A DNA stretch of 64,000 bases from positions 62,001 through 126,000 of the forward strand of contig QCBN01000002.1 of the NCBI GenBank assembly GCA_003281585.1. The letters are read 5' to 3'. The position numbers were made by a program, and so were the translations under genes. Of this stretch, positions 1 to 10,200 are shown one piece after another; the stretch's first letter is position 1; every line of letters starts with the position of its first letter. Below the pieces are notes generated by a model. It saw only the letters and a list, made by a program, of their open reading frames with translations, was not told the DNA's origin and ran no database searches. The DNA comes from Prochlorococcus sp. AG-347-I15 (GTDB lineage Bacteria; Cyanobacteriota; Cyanobacteriia; PCC-6307; Cyanobiaceae).

Positions 1-69
1 AAAATTATCAATTTCTTGAATAGTTTCTATATTTAATGGGTTAGACAAGGGATCGAGATGATTAGACAT
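1..69 (-). CDS. N-terminal fragment of an unidentified protein (truncated by window edge)
   Basis: An ATG at 69 opens a frame that reads leftwards to the window edge without a stop, giving only 23 residues beginning MSNHLDPLSNPLNIE. It is divergent from sufB with about 95 bp between the two starts, so the two genes probably share a promoter region. The fragment is too short to identify. A ferredoxin-thioredoxin reductase catalytic chain or a suf regulator would fit the neighbourhood, but nothing visible proves either. Confidence 0.5.
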   Translation of the reverse strand, partial: MSNHLDPLSNPLNIETIQEIDNF

Positions 70-164
70 TAATTTTTAGTTTTAATAAAGGAAAAAAACA
101 CAATATTGGGGGTATCTTTCGTTAAAGTATATAAAGCAAATTGTAGTAAGTTATTTTTGATAAC

Positions 165-1607
165 ATGGTTAACGAAAATTTAGTTAAAGATGTAGTAAAA
201 GAGCCTTACAAATATGGTTTCGTTACTGATATTGAAACTGAAAAAATAGCGAAGGGATTAAATGAAGATATCATAAGATTAATTTCACAAAAAAAAGAAG
301 AGCCAAAATTCCTTCTAGATTTTAGATTAAAGGCCTTTAAAAAATGGCAAAAAATGAAAGAGCCTGATTGGGCAGGATTAGGATATAAAAAAATTGATTA
401 TCAAGATATTATTTATTACTCTGCTCCTAAGCAAAAAGAGAAAATTTCTAGCTTAGATGAAGTTGATCCAAAACTTCTTGAGACTTTTGACAAATTGGGA
501 ATACCCCTCACGGAGCAAAAAAAACTCACAAATGTAGCTGTAGATGCTGTCTTTGATAGTGTTTCTATAGCCACAACTTTTAGAGAAGAACTTGCTGAAC
601 ATGGAGTTATATTTTGTTCAATTAGTGAAGCAGTAAAAAATCATGCGGACTTGATTGAAAAATATTTAGGTACAGTAGTTCCAGCTAGTGATAATTATTT
701 TGCAGCACTAAATTCTGCTGTTTTTAGTGATGGTTCTTTTGTTTATATCCCAAAAGGTGTTATCTGCCCTATGGATCTATCTTCCTACTTCCGAATTAAT
801 AGTGGAGATTCAGGACAATTTGAAAGAACACTAATCATTGCTGAAGAATCAAGTTCTGTAAGTTATCTAGAAGGTTGTACAGCTCCAATGTTTGATACAA
901 ATACCCTACATGCAGCAGTTGTAGAGCTTATAGCATTAGACGACGCCTCAATAAAATACTCAACAGTGCAAAATTGGTATGCTGGTGATGAAGAAGGTAT
1001 TGGCGGAATTTTTAATTTTGTCACCAAGAGAGGGAAATGTTTAGGTAAGAGAAGTAAAATTAGCTGGTCTCAAGTTGAAACAGGGTCTGCAATTACATGG
1101 AAATATCCTAGCTGTCTTCTTTTAGGCGAAGAATCTGTGGGAGAATTTTATTCAGTGGCTCTCACCAATAATCTTCAGCAAGCAGATACCGGCACAAAAA
1201 TGATCCATATTGGTCCTAAGACCAAGTCAACTATTGTTAGCAAAGGTATAAGTGCAGGTAACTCAAAAAATAGCTATAGAGGTCTTGTCAAAATGGGAAC
1301 AAAAGCTACAGGATCAAGAAATTACAGTCAATGTGATTCAATGTTAATAGGGGATCAAGCTTCTGCCAATACATTCCCTTACATCAAGTCTCAACAATCC
1401 AATTCTGAAATTGAGCATGAAGCCAGCACATGTCGAATCTCAGAAGACCAACTTTTTTATCTCCAAAGTAGAGGTATAGAATTTGAGGAGGCAGTATCTA
1501 TGATGGTCAGCGGTTTTTGCAGAGATGTATTTAATCAATTACCTATGGAATTTGCTGCTGAAGCAGATAAGTTACTGTCACTTAAACTGGAGGGATCAGT
1601 AGGTTAA
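165..1607 (+). CDS. sufB: Fe-S cluster assembly scaffold protein SufB
   Basis: SufB is the scaffold of the cytosolic SufBCD complex, on which Fe-S clusters are built using sulfur delivered from SufS. The 480-residue length is normal for the family. The C-terminal half carries the SufB/SufD beta-helix core, and the segment [16 protein letters not shown] holds a conserved cysteine at residue 423. The run [16 protein letters not shown] (around residues 185-200) is also typical of SufB. It is the first gene of sufBCDS; sufC follows after 21 bp. The ATG at 165 has no obvious Shine-Dalgarno sequence, which is common in this genome. In cyanobacteria this complex is the main Fe-S assembly route and supplies photosystem I and ferredoxins (family knowledge). 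No sufR-type regulator gene is visible inside the window. Confidence 0.97.
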   Translation: MVNENLVKDVVKEPYKYGFVTDIETEKIAKGLNEDIIRLISQKKEEPKFLLDFRLKAFKKWQKMKEPDWAGLGYKKIDYQDIIYYSAPKQKEKISSLDEVDPKLLETFDKLGIPLTEQKKLTNVAVDAVFDSVSIATTFREELAEHGVIFCSISEAVKNHADLIEKYLGTVVPASDNYFAALNSAVFSDGSFVYIPKGVICPMDLSSYFRINSGDSGQFERTLIIAEESSSVSYLEGCTAPMFDTNTLHAAVVELIALDDASIKYSTVQNWYAGDEEGIGGIFNFVTKRGKCLGKRSKISWSQVETGSAITWKYPSCLLLGEESVGEFYSVALTNNLQQADTGTKMIHIGPKTKSTIVSKGISAGNSKNSYRGLVKMGTKATGSRNYSQCDSMLIGDQASANTFPYIKSQQSNSEIEHEASTCRISEDQLFYLQSRGIEFEEAVSMMVSGFCRDVFNQLPMEFAAEADKLLSLKLEGSVG

Positions 1608-1628
1608 TTAATCAATTTCTAAACTGAA

Positions 1629-2414
1629 ATGCAAAGTAAAATGAAAGAATCAGATCCAATTTTAGAAGTTGAAAATCTCTCTGCATCTACTGATAACCTT
1701 CCAATTTTAAAAGGGGTTTCAATTACTGTCTATCCTGGAGAAATCCATGCGATTATGGGGAGAAATGGATGTGGCAAAAGTACTCTTTCGAAAATCATTG
1801 CAGGTCATCCCTCGTATAACATTACAAATGGCGACATAAAATTTTTAGGTGAAAACATCAACTCTTTAGAACCTGAAGAGAGAGCTCAATCAGGAATTTT
1901 TCTTGGTTTTCAATATCCAATTGAGATTCCAGGTGTAAGTAATCTTGAGTTTCTTAGAGTTTCAACTAATGCTAGAAGGAAATTCCTAAACAAAGAAGAA
2001 TTGGATACTTTTGATTTTGAAGAATTAGTTAAAGAAAAGTTAGAAATCGTGAAAATGGATCATGCATTCCTATCAAGGAGTGTAAATCAAGGATTTTCAG
2101 GAGGTGAAAAAAAAAGAAATGAGATTCTGCAAATGGCTTTACTTGAGCCCAAGATAGCAATATTAGATGAGACCGATTCTGGTCTAGATATTGACGCTCT
2201 AAGAATAGTGGCATCAGGAATTAAAAAAATATCTAATGCAAAAACTGGAATTATACTTATTACCCACTATCAAAGACTATTAGATGAAATTAAACCAAAT
2301 TATGTCCATGTTATGTCAGACGGACAAATCATAAAAACTGGTGAGAGTGATCTTGCTCTAGAGCTTGAGGAAAAAGGGTATGAATGGACTGATAACTTTA
2401 TAAAAGAGACTTAA
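1629..2414 (+). CDS. sufC: Fe-S cluster assembly ATPase SufC
   Basis: SufC is the ABC-type ATPase that binds SufB and SufD and drives conformational change during cluster assembly; it is soluble and not a transporter subunit. The 261-residue protein shows Walker [10 protein letters not shown] at 44-52, the ABC signature FSGGE at 156-160 and Walker B AILDE at 177-181. The signature is followed by KKRNE, the usual SufC form. An internal ATG at codon 5 (MKESDP) is an alternative start. It lies 21 bp after sufB and 4 bp before sufD, so co-transcription is likely. Confidence 0.97.
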   Translation: MQSKMKESDPILEVENLSASTDNLPILKGVSITVYPGEIHAIMGRNGCGKSTLSKIIAGHPSYNITNGDIKFLGENINSLEPEERAQSGIFLGFQYPIEIPGVSNLEFLRVSTNARRKFLNKEELDTFDFEELVKEKLEIVKMDHAFLSRSVNQGFSGGEKKRNEILQMALLEPKIAILDETDSGLDIDALRIVASGIKKISNAKTGIILITHYQRLLDEIKPNYVHVMSDGQIIKTGESDLALELEEKGYEWTDNFIKET

Positions 2415-2418
2415 ATAA

Positions 2419-3636
2419 ATGGAAATTATTGAAAAAATAAAAACTAATAAATCGAGTAATAACCTAACAGAAATACAAAAGATCTGTCTAGATAAATTAC
2501 AAGCTAGTCCCCTTCCTAATCCTAAAAGTGAACAATGGAGACTTTCAGATAAATCCAAATTTTCAAACTTTTTAAACTACTCATTTAAAGAAAAAAATCC
2601 AAAATTTAATGCACCTTTTCCGCACACCTCTCAACGTACTATTAGGTTGGTAATTGGTGATAATTCCCAAATTAATTTAGTAGAGAAAAATTATTCAATA
2701 AAGCAACTTAGTGAGTATAAATTAGTTAATTATATCAAGGAACAAATATCTTGTTTTGATCAAAACGAAAATTGGAGTGACTTACTAAATCTGTCTTTAA
2801 ACTGTACAAAGAATACCTTGGGATTAAAAATAAATGGATCAGAAATCCCTCCTATTGAAATCTTTAGTCACGCATCAAGTAATTCTTTAAACGCAAAAAC
2901 CCTCGTAATATTTTTAGAAAAGAATTGTGCTATTGATTTATTACAAGTAAATCTTGGTAAAGAGAACTCTTCATTATCTCAATCAACGTTCTTTTGTTTA
3001 GAGGAAAATAGTTCCGTAAACCATGGTGTTGTTTCTTATGGTGAAAACAAATCAAATCTATTAAACTCTCTGAATGTAATTCAACAAAACAATAGCGAAT
3101 ACAATTTAGGATCTTTACATTTCAAATTTAATTATGCAAGATTTGAAATTCGTATTAAACAATCTGAAGGAAAAGCTAAAACAAATATCAAAGGTATGCA
3201 AATAACAAAAAAAGATGAACAAATTTCTACTTTTACAAAAATAGACTTTAATGGCCCAAATGGATTTCTAGATCAAATCAATAAATCACTAGCTGACGAT
3301 AAATCACATGCGATATTTGAGGGTTCAATAATAGTTCCGAAAATTGCTCAAAAAACTGATGCTTCTCAATTAAGCAGAAATTTACTTTTATCAAATTTCG
3401 CACAAATAGATACCAAACCTCAATTAGAAATAATTGCTGATGATGTTAAATGCAAGCATGGAGCTACAATTTCACAACTAAATGAAGAAGAACTTTTTTA
3501 TATGAGAACAAGAGGGATCACATTAACAGAAGCAAGTAAACTACAATTAAGTTCTTACATTCAAGAAATAATTTCATTTATTCCCGTTTCAAAAGATAGA
3601 TGGGATTTGCTTGATAAACTCCTAAATGAAAATTAA
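2419..3636 (+). CDS. sufD: Fe-S cluster assembly protein SufD
   Basis: SufD is the SufB paralogue that completes the SufBC2D complex and is implicated in iron acquisition by the scaffold. The 405-residue protein has the C-terminal signature CKHGATISQLNEEELFYM, with Cys345 and His347 placed like the conserved SufD Cys/His region. The N-terminal half is divergent and Asn/Lys rich, as usual for SufD in AT-rich genomes. Its stop overlaps the sufS start by one base (TAATG at 3634-3638), suggesting translational coupling. Confidence 0.95.
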   Translation: MEIIEKIKTNKSSNNLTEIQKICLDKLQASPLPNPKSEQWRLSDKSKFSNFLNYSFKEKNPKFNAPFPHTSQRTIRLVIGDNSQINLVEKNYSIKQLSEYKLVNYIKEQISCFDQNENWSDLLNLSLNCTKNTLGLKINGSEIPPIEIFSHASSNSLNAKTLVIFLEKNCAIDLLQVNLGKENSSLSQSTFFCLEENSSVNHGVVSYGENKSNLLNSLNVIQQNNSEYNLGSLHFKFNYARFEIRIKQSEGKAKTNIKGMQITKKDEQISTFTKIDFNGPNGFLDQINKSLADDKSHAIFEGSIIVPKIAQKTDASQLSRNLLLSNFAQIDTKPQLEIIADDVKCKHGATISQLNEEELFYMRTRGITLTEASKLQLSSYIQEIISFIPVSKDRWDLLDKLLNEN

Positions 3637-4889
3637 TGGAAACAATTCAAAATTTTCCTGAAATAACGAAGAAAGACTTTCCTCTTTTAAATGAGAACTT
3701 AAAAAGTAGTGAGCAAATTATTTATTTAGACCATGCTGCAACCACTCAAAAACCAATACAAGTTTTAGAAAAAATTAATGAATATTATAGAAATTTTAAT
3801 GCCAATGTACATAGAGGCGCACATCAATTAAGTGCTAAAGCGACAGAAGAATTTGAAAATGCAAGATATTTAATTAGCAAATACATAAAAGCGAATTCAA
3901 CAAAAGAAATTATTTTCACAAGAAATGCTACTGAAGCAATCAATCTAGCAGCTAGATCGTGGGGCGAATCTTCATTAAGAGAAAACGATGAAATTCTCTT
4001 ATCAATAATGGAACATCATAGCAATATCGTTCCATGGCAAATGGTTGCTGCAAAAAATAAATGCAAACTAAAATTTATAGGTATAGATAAAAATGGAAAA
4101 TTAGATATAGACGATTTTAAATCAAAATTAACATCTAGAACTAAGCTTGTTAGCATAGTACATGTCAGTAATACACTGGGTTGCTGTAATCCAATCAAAG
4201 AGATCACTAAATTAGCTAAACAAAAAGGTTCTTTAGTGTTAATAGATGCATGTCAAAGTTTGGCCCATCAAAAACTAGATGTGAATGATCTTGATATTGA
4301 TTTTTTAGCAGGATCAGGACATAAACTTTGCGGTCCCACAGGTATTGGCTTCCTTTGGTCAAGAGAAGAAATCCTAGAAAAAATTCCTCCTCTCTTTGGA
4401 GGAGGTGAAATGATTCAGGATGTTTTTGAAGAGACAAGTACTTGGGCAGATCTGCCACATAAATTTGAAGCTGGAACGCCAGCCATCGCAGAAGCAATAG
4501 GTCTTGCAGAAGCAATTAATTATATAAATACTATTGGATTGAACGAAATTCATGAATATGAAAAGACTATTACTAAATATTTATTTGATAAATTAAATGA
4601 AATAAAAAATGTTGAAATTATTGGTCCATCGCCCGAGATAGATCCAGACAGAGCATCACTTGCCACCTTTTATGTAAAAAATATACATTCAAACGATATT
4701 GCTGAAATTCTTGATTCAAAAGGTATTTGCATCAGAAGTGGTCATCACTGCTGTCAACCTCTTCACAGATACATTGGAATTAAATCTACGGCTAGAATTA
4801 GCATGAATTTCACAACCAATAAGGAGGAAATTGATATATTTATTGCAAAATTAAAAGATACTATTAATTTTCTAGAAATCAATTCTTAA
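3636..4889 (+). CDS. sufS: Group II cysteine desulfurase SufS
   Basis: SufS is a PLP enzyme that removes sulfur from cysteine and carries it as a persulfide for Fe-S assembly. The 417-residue protein has the PLP lysine in GSGHKLCGP (Lys230) and the catalytic loop RSGHHCCQP with Cys372 matching the RxGHHC motif of group II desulfurases. A second cysteine, Cys373, directly follows the catalytic one. No sufE gene is adjacent; it may lie elsewhere. The last four bases overlap the convergent peptidase gene. The start overlaps the sufD stop by one base. Confidence 0.96.
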   Translation: METIQNFPEITKKDFPLLNENLKSSEQIIYLDHAATTQKPIQVLEKINEYYRNFNANVHRGAHQLSAKATEEFENARYLISKYIKANSTKEIIFTRNATEAINLAARSWGESSLRENDEILLSIMEHHSNIVPWQMVAAKNKCKLKFIGIDKNGKLDIDDFKSKLTSRTKLVSIVHVSNTLGCCNPIKEITKLAKQKGSLVLIDACQSLAHQKLDVNDLDIDFLAGSGHKLCGPTGIGFLWSREEILEKIPPLFGGGEMIQDVFEETSTWADLPHKFEAGTPAIAEAIGLAEAINYINTIGLNEIHEYEKTITKYLFDKLNEIKNVEIIGPSPEIDPDRASLATFYVKNIHSNDIAEILDSKGICIRSGHHCCQPLHRYIGIKSTARISMNFTTNKEEIDIFIAKLKDTINFLEINS

Positions 4890-6811
4890 ATATTCAAAGC
4901 ATTTTTTAAAAATTCCTGAGACTTTTGCATTACTACTTTTTTATTTTCAATATTTTTAAACCCATGCCCCTCATTTTCAAAAAAAATAACTTCTGAAAAT
5001 TTATTATTTCGGATCAAAATTTCTTGAATTTTTGAAGTTTGTTCATAAGAAATAACTTTATCTTTTTTTCCATGAAACAATAGAATAGGTTTTTTTATTT
5101 TGTTAATATAGTTAATCGGCGATCTATTAATATAGTCGTCATGATTTTTTGCATAATTTCCTACCAAAGAATTTAAATAATCTTTTTCAAACCTATGAGT
5201 GTTGTAATGCATATCCTTCAAATCAATAACAGGATATTTACAAATTGATGCTTTAAAAATAGAACCATATAATAAACAATTCAGAGCAGTTAACCCACCA
5301 GCGCTATTACCAAAAATTACTACTTTCTCACTATCAACCAGATTTGATTTAATTAATTCAAGAGCGAGTGCTTTGCAATCATAAGAATCAACAATCCCCC
5401 ACTTATTATTCAACCTCTCTCTATATACTTTGCCATATCCTGATGATCCTCCATAATTAACTTCAGAAACAAAGAATCCCTTCGACGTCCAATATTGAAC
5501 TTCAGAATTATATGATCCATCAAAACATGAAGTTGGTCCGCTATGTGCTCTAACAAGGAGCGGTGGCTTTTTGAAATTTTCAACCAGCGGCCTATAAAGA
5601 AAAGAATGAGTAGATTGATCTTCAAAACCTTTAAACCAAAATGGCTCAGGTTTTGAACAATCTTTTATATGATCAATAAATATATGCTCAGAAAAATTTG
5701 ATAAAACTTTTTCTTTCAAATCAATTTCAAATACAATTCCCAAAAAATCAGATCCATAACCTTTCAAAAGAACTTTTTCCCGAAAAACACTGAAATCACT
5801 TATTGAGGTAAAAGGAGTAGAAAATTCTTTAACGAATTCAAGATCTTTATATTGCTCAACTATTAAATTATTTTCTTTTTGTGCTAGGCAAAATAAATTT
5901 TTTTTAGTCCCTGAAAAAAATGTTATTCCGGAGACCCATTGTGGTACTCCATATTCAGTCAAATTTCTCTCTACTCTTTTCTTAATTCGAATATTCTCAA
6001 TTTCACTAACATCTAAAAACAATAAGTTCCACCATCCAGAACTATCTTCAGAACATACTAAAATTTTCTCACTTATCCAATAGGGTTGAAAAAAAGAAAC
6101 TTTTTTTTTGGAATTTATCAGCTTATTTGAGAATTTTTTTATTTTTTGTATCTCACCAGCCAAATCTATTTGAGCAAGAAACAGATCATTTTTCTCCCAA
6201 GGCATGAAGGGGGAATCCCACTCTATCCAAGAAAGTAGGTTAGCAGAAGTATTAGAAGATAATTCGCCAGCAAAATTTTTAAATTTTTTTATTCGGTGTA
6301 TATCTTGTTTAGTTTTTTTTAAGTTTAAAGAAAATAAATAATCTCTATCATTAATTTCGCAAAGACCATACAAAAAATTTTTTGCAGATATAACAAATGA
6401 AGAATCGAAATTTCCATCAATTGATTTAGATAATTGTCTAGGTTCTTGAACTGAATCAAGATATTTACTTTGACTTTTATAATTTAAGGCTGCCTCTTTA
6501 AGAATTTGAAACCATACTGCCTTGGTAATCTGATCAATCCATATTAAATAAAAATTATTTTTAATATTTATACACTTATACGATTTACCACCATATCCAT
6601 GAAAATTATTTTTAATATTAAATTTTTTACTTGTTAATTTCTGAGGAAAAGCTGTTTTGTCATTAAATGGTCTTGCAAAAATGGCATTCTCATTCTGACC
6701 TTCACCAACAACATCAATCCAAAAAATTGTATCCCTAATTATAGTTAATTCCTTAAAAGCTTTTTTTTTAGATTCAGTTTGCCTAACTTTTAACTTATGA
6801 TCATTACTCAT
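4886..6811 (-). CDS. S9-family (prolyl oligopeptidase-like) serine peptidase
   Basis: A 641-residue two-part protein. The first roughly 380 residues are beta-rich, consistent with the propeller domain of S9 peptidases. The C-terminal alpha/beta hydrolase domain shows the nucleophile motif GNSAGG with Ser503, then LLFHGKKDKV (likely Asp) and ENEGHGF (likely His). This arrangement matches acylaminoacyl-peptidase/dipeptidyl-peptidase relatives, which cleave oligopeptides; the true substrate is unknown. No signal peptide is seen, so it is probably cytosolic. It is a single gene, convergent with sufS and divergent from def. Confidence 0.88.
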   Translation of the reverse strand: MSNDHKLKVRQTESKKKAFKELTIIRDTIFWIDVVGEGQNENAIFARPFNDKTAFPQKLTSKKFNIKNNFHGYGGKSYKCINIKNNFYLIWIDQITKAVWFQILKEAALNYKSQSKYLDSVQEPRQLSKSIDGNFDSSFVISAKNFLYGLCEINDRDYLFSLNLKKTKQDIHRIKKFKNFAGELSSNTSANLLSWIEWDSPFMPWEKNDLFLAQIDLAGEIQKIKKFSNKLINSKKKVSFFQPYWISEKILVCSEDSSGWWNLLFLDVSEIENIRIKKRVERNLTEYGVPQWVSGITFFSGTKKNLFCLAQKENNLIVEQYKDLEFVKEFSTPFTSISDFSVFREKVLLKGYGSDFLGIVFEIDLKEKVLSNFSEHIFIDHIKDCSKPEPFWFKGFEDQSTHSFLYRPLVENFKKPPLLVRAHSGPTSCFDGSYNSEVQYWTSKGFFVSEVNYGGSSGYGKVYRERLNNKWGIVDSYDCKALALELIKSNLVDSEKVVIFGNSAGGLTALNCLLYGSIFKASICKYPVIDLKDMHYNTHRFEKDYLNSLVGNYAKNHDDYINRSPINYINKIKKPILLFHGKKDKVISYEQTSKIQEILIRNNKFSEVIFFENEGHGFKNIENKKVVMQKSQEFLKNALNI

Positions 6812-6889
6812 TTCAAAAAACTATAAAGAAAGTAATTTAAAGTGCTAGTATTTTTATAGCTAAACTCTTAATTAAAAACTTTTTTTAAC

Positions 6890-7495
6890 GTGGCAAACCA
6901 TTTTTCACAACTTGCAAAAAAGTCAAGAACAAATGGGAGTTCAGAAAAAATTGCAAAAGAGCAAACAGGTAAGCCATCTCTAGACATTTATAAACTTGGT
7001 GATGAAGTATTAAGACAAAATTCCAAAAGAATAACTAAAGTTGACGAATCAATTAGAAAACTTGCTAGAGAAATGCTTCAAAGCATGTATGCAGCTAAAG
7101 GAATTGGACTGGCAGCACCTCAAATTGGTATCAACAAAGAGCTTCTTGTCATAGATGTAAATTTTGAAGACTCAGCAGCAGAACCTCTAATATTAATCAA
7201 TCCAGAAATTACAGACTTTGGAACAACCCTTAATTCATACGAAGAAGGCTGCTTGAGTATACCTGGGGTCTATTTGAATGTAGTAAGACCATCAACTATA
7301 AAATTAAAATTTAGAGATGAAATGGGAAGACCACGTAAAATGAAAGCAGATGGACTTCTTGCAAGGTGTATTCAACACGAAATGGATCACTTAAACGGAA
7401 TATTATTTGTTGATAGAGTTACATCAAAAGATGATTTGAACAAAGAACTTATGAAGGAAGGGTTTAACGAAAAAGACGTAATTTCTATTAATTAA
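6890..7495 (+). CDS. def: Peptide deformylase
   Basis: Removes the N-formyl group from nascent proteins using an active-site metal. The 201-residue protein has all three family motifs: GIGLAAPQ at 71-78, EGCLS at 119-123 and HEMDH at 163-167, supplying the Cys, the two His and the catalytic Glu. About 30 residues precede the conserved core, a length common in cyanobacterial forms. The start is GTG at 6890. A HIT gene follows 4 bp after its stop, so the two are probably co-transcribed. Confidence 0.96.
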   Translation: MANHFSQLAKKSRTNGSSEKIAKEQTGKPSLDIYKLGDEVLRQNSKRITKVDESIRKLAREMLQSMYAAKGIGLAAPQIGINKELLVIDVNFEDSAAEPLILINPEITDFGTTLNSYEEGCLSIPGVYLNVVRPSTIKLKFRDEMGRPRKMKADGLLARCIQHEMDHLNGILFVDRVTSKDDLNKELMKEGFNEKDVISIN

Positions 7496-7499
7496 TCTA

Positions 7500-7841
7500 A
7501 TGACGGAAACTACAATATTTCAAAAAATAATTAATGAAGAAATACCCTGCGATAAGCTTTATGAAGATGAGTTTTGTATTGCGTTTAATGATATCCAAGC
7601 GCAAGCTCCAGTGCATTTTTTAGTGATTCCAAAAAAGCCAATTATTAGTTTATTAGATTGTATTGAAGAAGATGCAAATTTATTAGGGCATTTACTTTTT
7701 GTTGGTAGCAAAATAGCTAAATCAAAAAATTTAAATAATTGGAGAACAGTAATCAATACTGGAGCAGAATCGGGACAAACAGTTTTTCATTTACATATTC
7801 ATTTTTTATCAGGAAGAAAAATGAATTGGCCCCCAGGTTAA
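7500..7841 (+). CDS. HIT-family (HINT-like) nucleotide-binding protein
   Basis: A 113-residue histidine-triad protein. The triad FHLHIHFLSG has His97, His99 and His101, and length and layout match the HINT branch, which hydrolyses nucleotide-phosphoramidates such as adenylyl conjugates (family knowledge). The N-terminus TIFQKIINEEIPCDKLYED is the usual HINT opening. It follows def by 4 bp. The physiological substrate is not known from sequence. Confidence 0.94.
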   Translation: MTETTIFQKIINEEIPCDKLYEDEFCIAFNDIQAQAPVHFLVIPKKPIISLLDCIEEDANLLGHLLFVGSKIAKSKNLNNWRTVINTGAESGQTVFHLHIHFLSGRKMNWPPG

Positions 7842-7888
7842 AACTCTCGAAAGAAATCTTTATGGGTTATAAATAAAGAAAAAACACA

Positions 7889-8167
7889 ATGAATACACCA
7901 GATTACTTAAATACAGAATCAAAAAATTTATTCAAATTAATAAAAAAAAATTGGGAAGAACTAGACGATTCACTCAAAACTAAGTTAGTAAAAGTTTGGA
8001 GAGTTTTAACTTATAAATGGCAATTACAAATTTTATTTAATCTACCTTTTCTTTTATGGTGGGTACTAGATAAATCTTTTTCAAAAGTTCATAGATTTGA
8101 TACAACAGTCTTGAATTACTTAAATTTACCTGACTGGGCACTTTCATTTATTGGCTTTGGTCAATAG
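7889..8167 (+). CDS. Small hypothetical protein with one hydrophobic segment
   Basis: A 92-residue protein I do not recognise. It has a charged N-terminal half rich in Lys and Asp, then a hydrophobic stretch LQILFNLPFLLWWVL near residues 49-63 that could be a membrane segment, and a second weaker one at the C-terminus (WALSFIGFG). It sits between the HIT gene and an SbmA/BacA-like transporter in a tightly packed same-strand run, so it may be co-transcribed with the transporter. No function is claimed. Confidence 0.72.
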   Translation: MNTPDYLNTESKNLFKLIKKNWEELDDSLKTKLVKVWRVLTYKWQLQILFNLPFLLWWVLDKSFSKVHRFDTTVLNYLNLPDWALSFIGFGQ

Positions 8168-8209
8168 ACTGCTAAAAGTTATAATTTTCCTTATAAAACT
8201 TGCCGAGTA

Positions 8210-10192
8210 ATGAATACAACAGTTAATAATAAATCAAAGATATTGTACCAATTACAAAAACTAAGGAAGCTATCTCAGCCGTTTTTTCTTCCAATAGATC
8301 AATGTAATGGATTCCAATTCATATGGCTTTTGATTTCTCTTTTATTTTGTGTTGGTGGAGTAGTACTTGTTGGTCTTACAGGAATAATCAGTTTTTTTGA
8401 AAGCTTTCAACCAATTTTTCTTGAAAAGTATTTCGGAGGTGTAGTAAGTACCGTCAATTCAATCTGGGCTGGTAGTTGGGGATTGCTTTTCTCTGCCTTA
8501 TTTCTAATTGGATCAGGGAGCTTTTTTAGCTTAAGACGTCAATTAAAAAACCGTAGATGGTTACATTGGTTATTCCTTGCGATAATTGTATTAATGCTTT
8601 TAGCTGTAAACGGAATAAACGCAGGTATTGGATTCATTGCAAGAGATTTAACAAATGCTTTAGTAGAAAAACAAGAAGATGGTTTTTATAGGATATTGGG
8701 GATTTACGCGTGTTGTTTCGCTGTAGCTCTTCCAATACGGGTTTCCCAAATATTTTTTACATATAAGTTGGGAATAATTTGGAGAGAATGGCTTTCAAAA
8801 AGTTTAGTCAAAGATTATATGACAAATAAAGCTTATTACCAGTTAAATCCCAATGATGAAGAACAAACCGATGTAGATAATCCTGATCAAAGAATCACAG
8901 ATGATACCCGAGCTTTTACCGGGCAAAGTCTCTCTTTCACATTAGGTATTTTTGATGCCCTACTAACATTCTCACTTAATATTCTTATTTTATGGAGTAT
9001 TAGCACAACACTTACTTTTTCTTTATTTGGTTACGCTGCATTTGCAACGTCTATCCTTTTAATTGCTGGAAAAAATCTTGTAAAGATTGACTTTGATCAA
9101 CTCAGATATGAAGCAGATTTTCGATATGGCTTAGTACATATTCGAGATAATGCTGAATCAATAGCCTTTTACTCTGGTGAGAATCCTGAACGAAGTGAAA
9201 CTGAAAGACGCTTAGGTGAAGTTGTGAAAAACTTTAATTTACTGATTATATGGAGAGTAATAATAGACGTCATGAGAAGATCCATTAATTATGCTGGAAA
9301 TTTCTTTCCATATTTAATAATGGCAATCCCTTACTTTAAAGGTGATATTGATTATGGGCGCTTTATTCAGGCAAGTTTTGCATTTGGAATGGTTGAAGGT
9401 TCGTTATTTTTCATTGTTAATCAAATCGAAGAACTTGCAAAATTTACCGCTGGTATTGGCAGATTAGAAGGATTCCAATCAAAAGTTGAATCCATAAGTC
9501 AAACCAACCCAACAAGCAATCAAAACGTTGTTTCAGATTATCCCTCAATTCTTATTAATAATGCTGACCTTTGTCCACCAGGATCAAATAAAACAATAAT
9601 TAAGAACTTAAATTTGAGCATAGATAATAATCAATCACTTCTGGTTGTAGGACCATCTGGGTGCGGGAAAACATCTTTACTAAGAATGATTAGTGGTTTA
9701 TGGGAACCAGATCAGGGAGTAATTAAAAAACCAAAAATTGGGGAATTATTATTCATACCTCAAAAACCATATATGTTACTTGGTTCTTTAAGAGAACAAT
9801 TATGTTATCCCACAGAAGTCAAGAAATTTAGTGATGAACATCTTACTTCCGTACTGCATGAAGTAAATTTAAAAACCTTATTAGATCGGTATCCTAATCT
9901 TGATATCAAACAAGATTGGCCACGAATTCTTTCCCTAGGCGAGCAACAAAGATTAGCTTTTGCAAGACTCTTACTAAATTCTCCAAGATTTGCAGTTCTT
10001 GATGAAGCAACAAGTGCTTTAGATATTAACACTGAAAAAAAACTATATAGTTTACTAAAGGAACGAGAACTTTCTCTTATAAGTGTTGGACATAGGCCTA
10101 GCTTAAAAGATTTTCACGAGAATATTTTAGAATTAAATGGACAGGGAGACTGGAAATTATTGACTTCTGATAAGTATAATTTTAAGGATTAA
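8210..10192 (+). CDS. SbmA/BacA-family ABC transporter, fused permease and ATPase
   Basis: A 660-residue fused membrane/ATPase protein. The N-terminal about 420 residues have multiple transmembrane helices and the SbmA/BacA-like core, including GINAGIGFIARDLTNALVEK and NPDQRITDDTRAF. The ATPase domain has Walker A GPSGCGKTS beginning at residue 481, signature LSLGEQQRLAFARLL and Walker B FAVLDEATSAL. Members with this fusion (YddA/Rv1819c/peroxisomal ABCD type) move peptides, cobalamin or acyl substrates; the substrate here cannot be read from sequence. An Hlip gene starts 8 bp downstream. Confidence 0.9.
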   Translation: MNTTVNNKSKILYQLQKLRKLSQPFFLPIDQCNGFQFIWLLISLLFCVGGVVLVGLTGIISFFESFQPIFLEKYFGGVVSTVNSIWAGSWGLLFSALFLIGSGSFFSLRRQLKNRRWLHWLFLAIIVLMLLAVNGINAGIGFIARDLTNALVEKQEDGFYRILGIYACCFAVALPIRVSQIFFTYKLGIIWREWLSKSLVKDYMTNKAYYQLNPNDEEQTDVDNPDQRITDDTRAFTGQSLSFTLGIFDALLTFSLNILILWSISTTLTFSLFGYAAFATSILLIAGKNLVKIDFDQLRYEADFRYGLVHIRDNAESIAFYSGENPERSETERRLGEVVKNFNLLIIWRVIIDVMRRSINYAGNFFPYLIMAIPYFKGDIDYGRFIQASFAFGMVEGSLFFIVNQIEELAKFTAGIGRLEGFQSKVESISQTNPTSNQNVVSDYPSILINNADLCPPGSNKTIIKNLNLSIDNNQSLLVVGPSGCGKTSLLRMISGLWEPDQGVIKKPKIGELLFIPQKPYMLLGSLREQLCYPTEVKKFSDEHLTSVLHEVNLKTLLDRYPNLDIKQDWPRILSLGEQQRLAFARLLLNSPRFAVLDEATSALDINTEKKLYSLLKERELSLISVGHRPSLKDFHENILELNGQGDWKLLTSDKYNFKD

Positions 10193-10200
10193 CAAAAAAA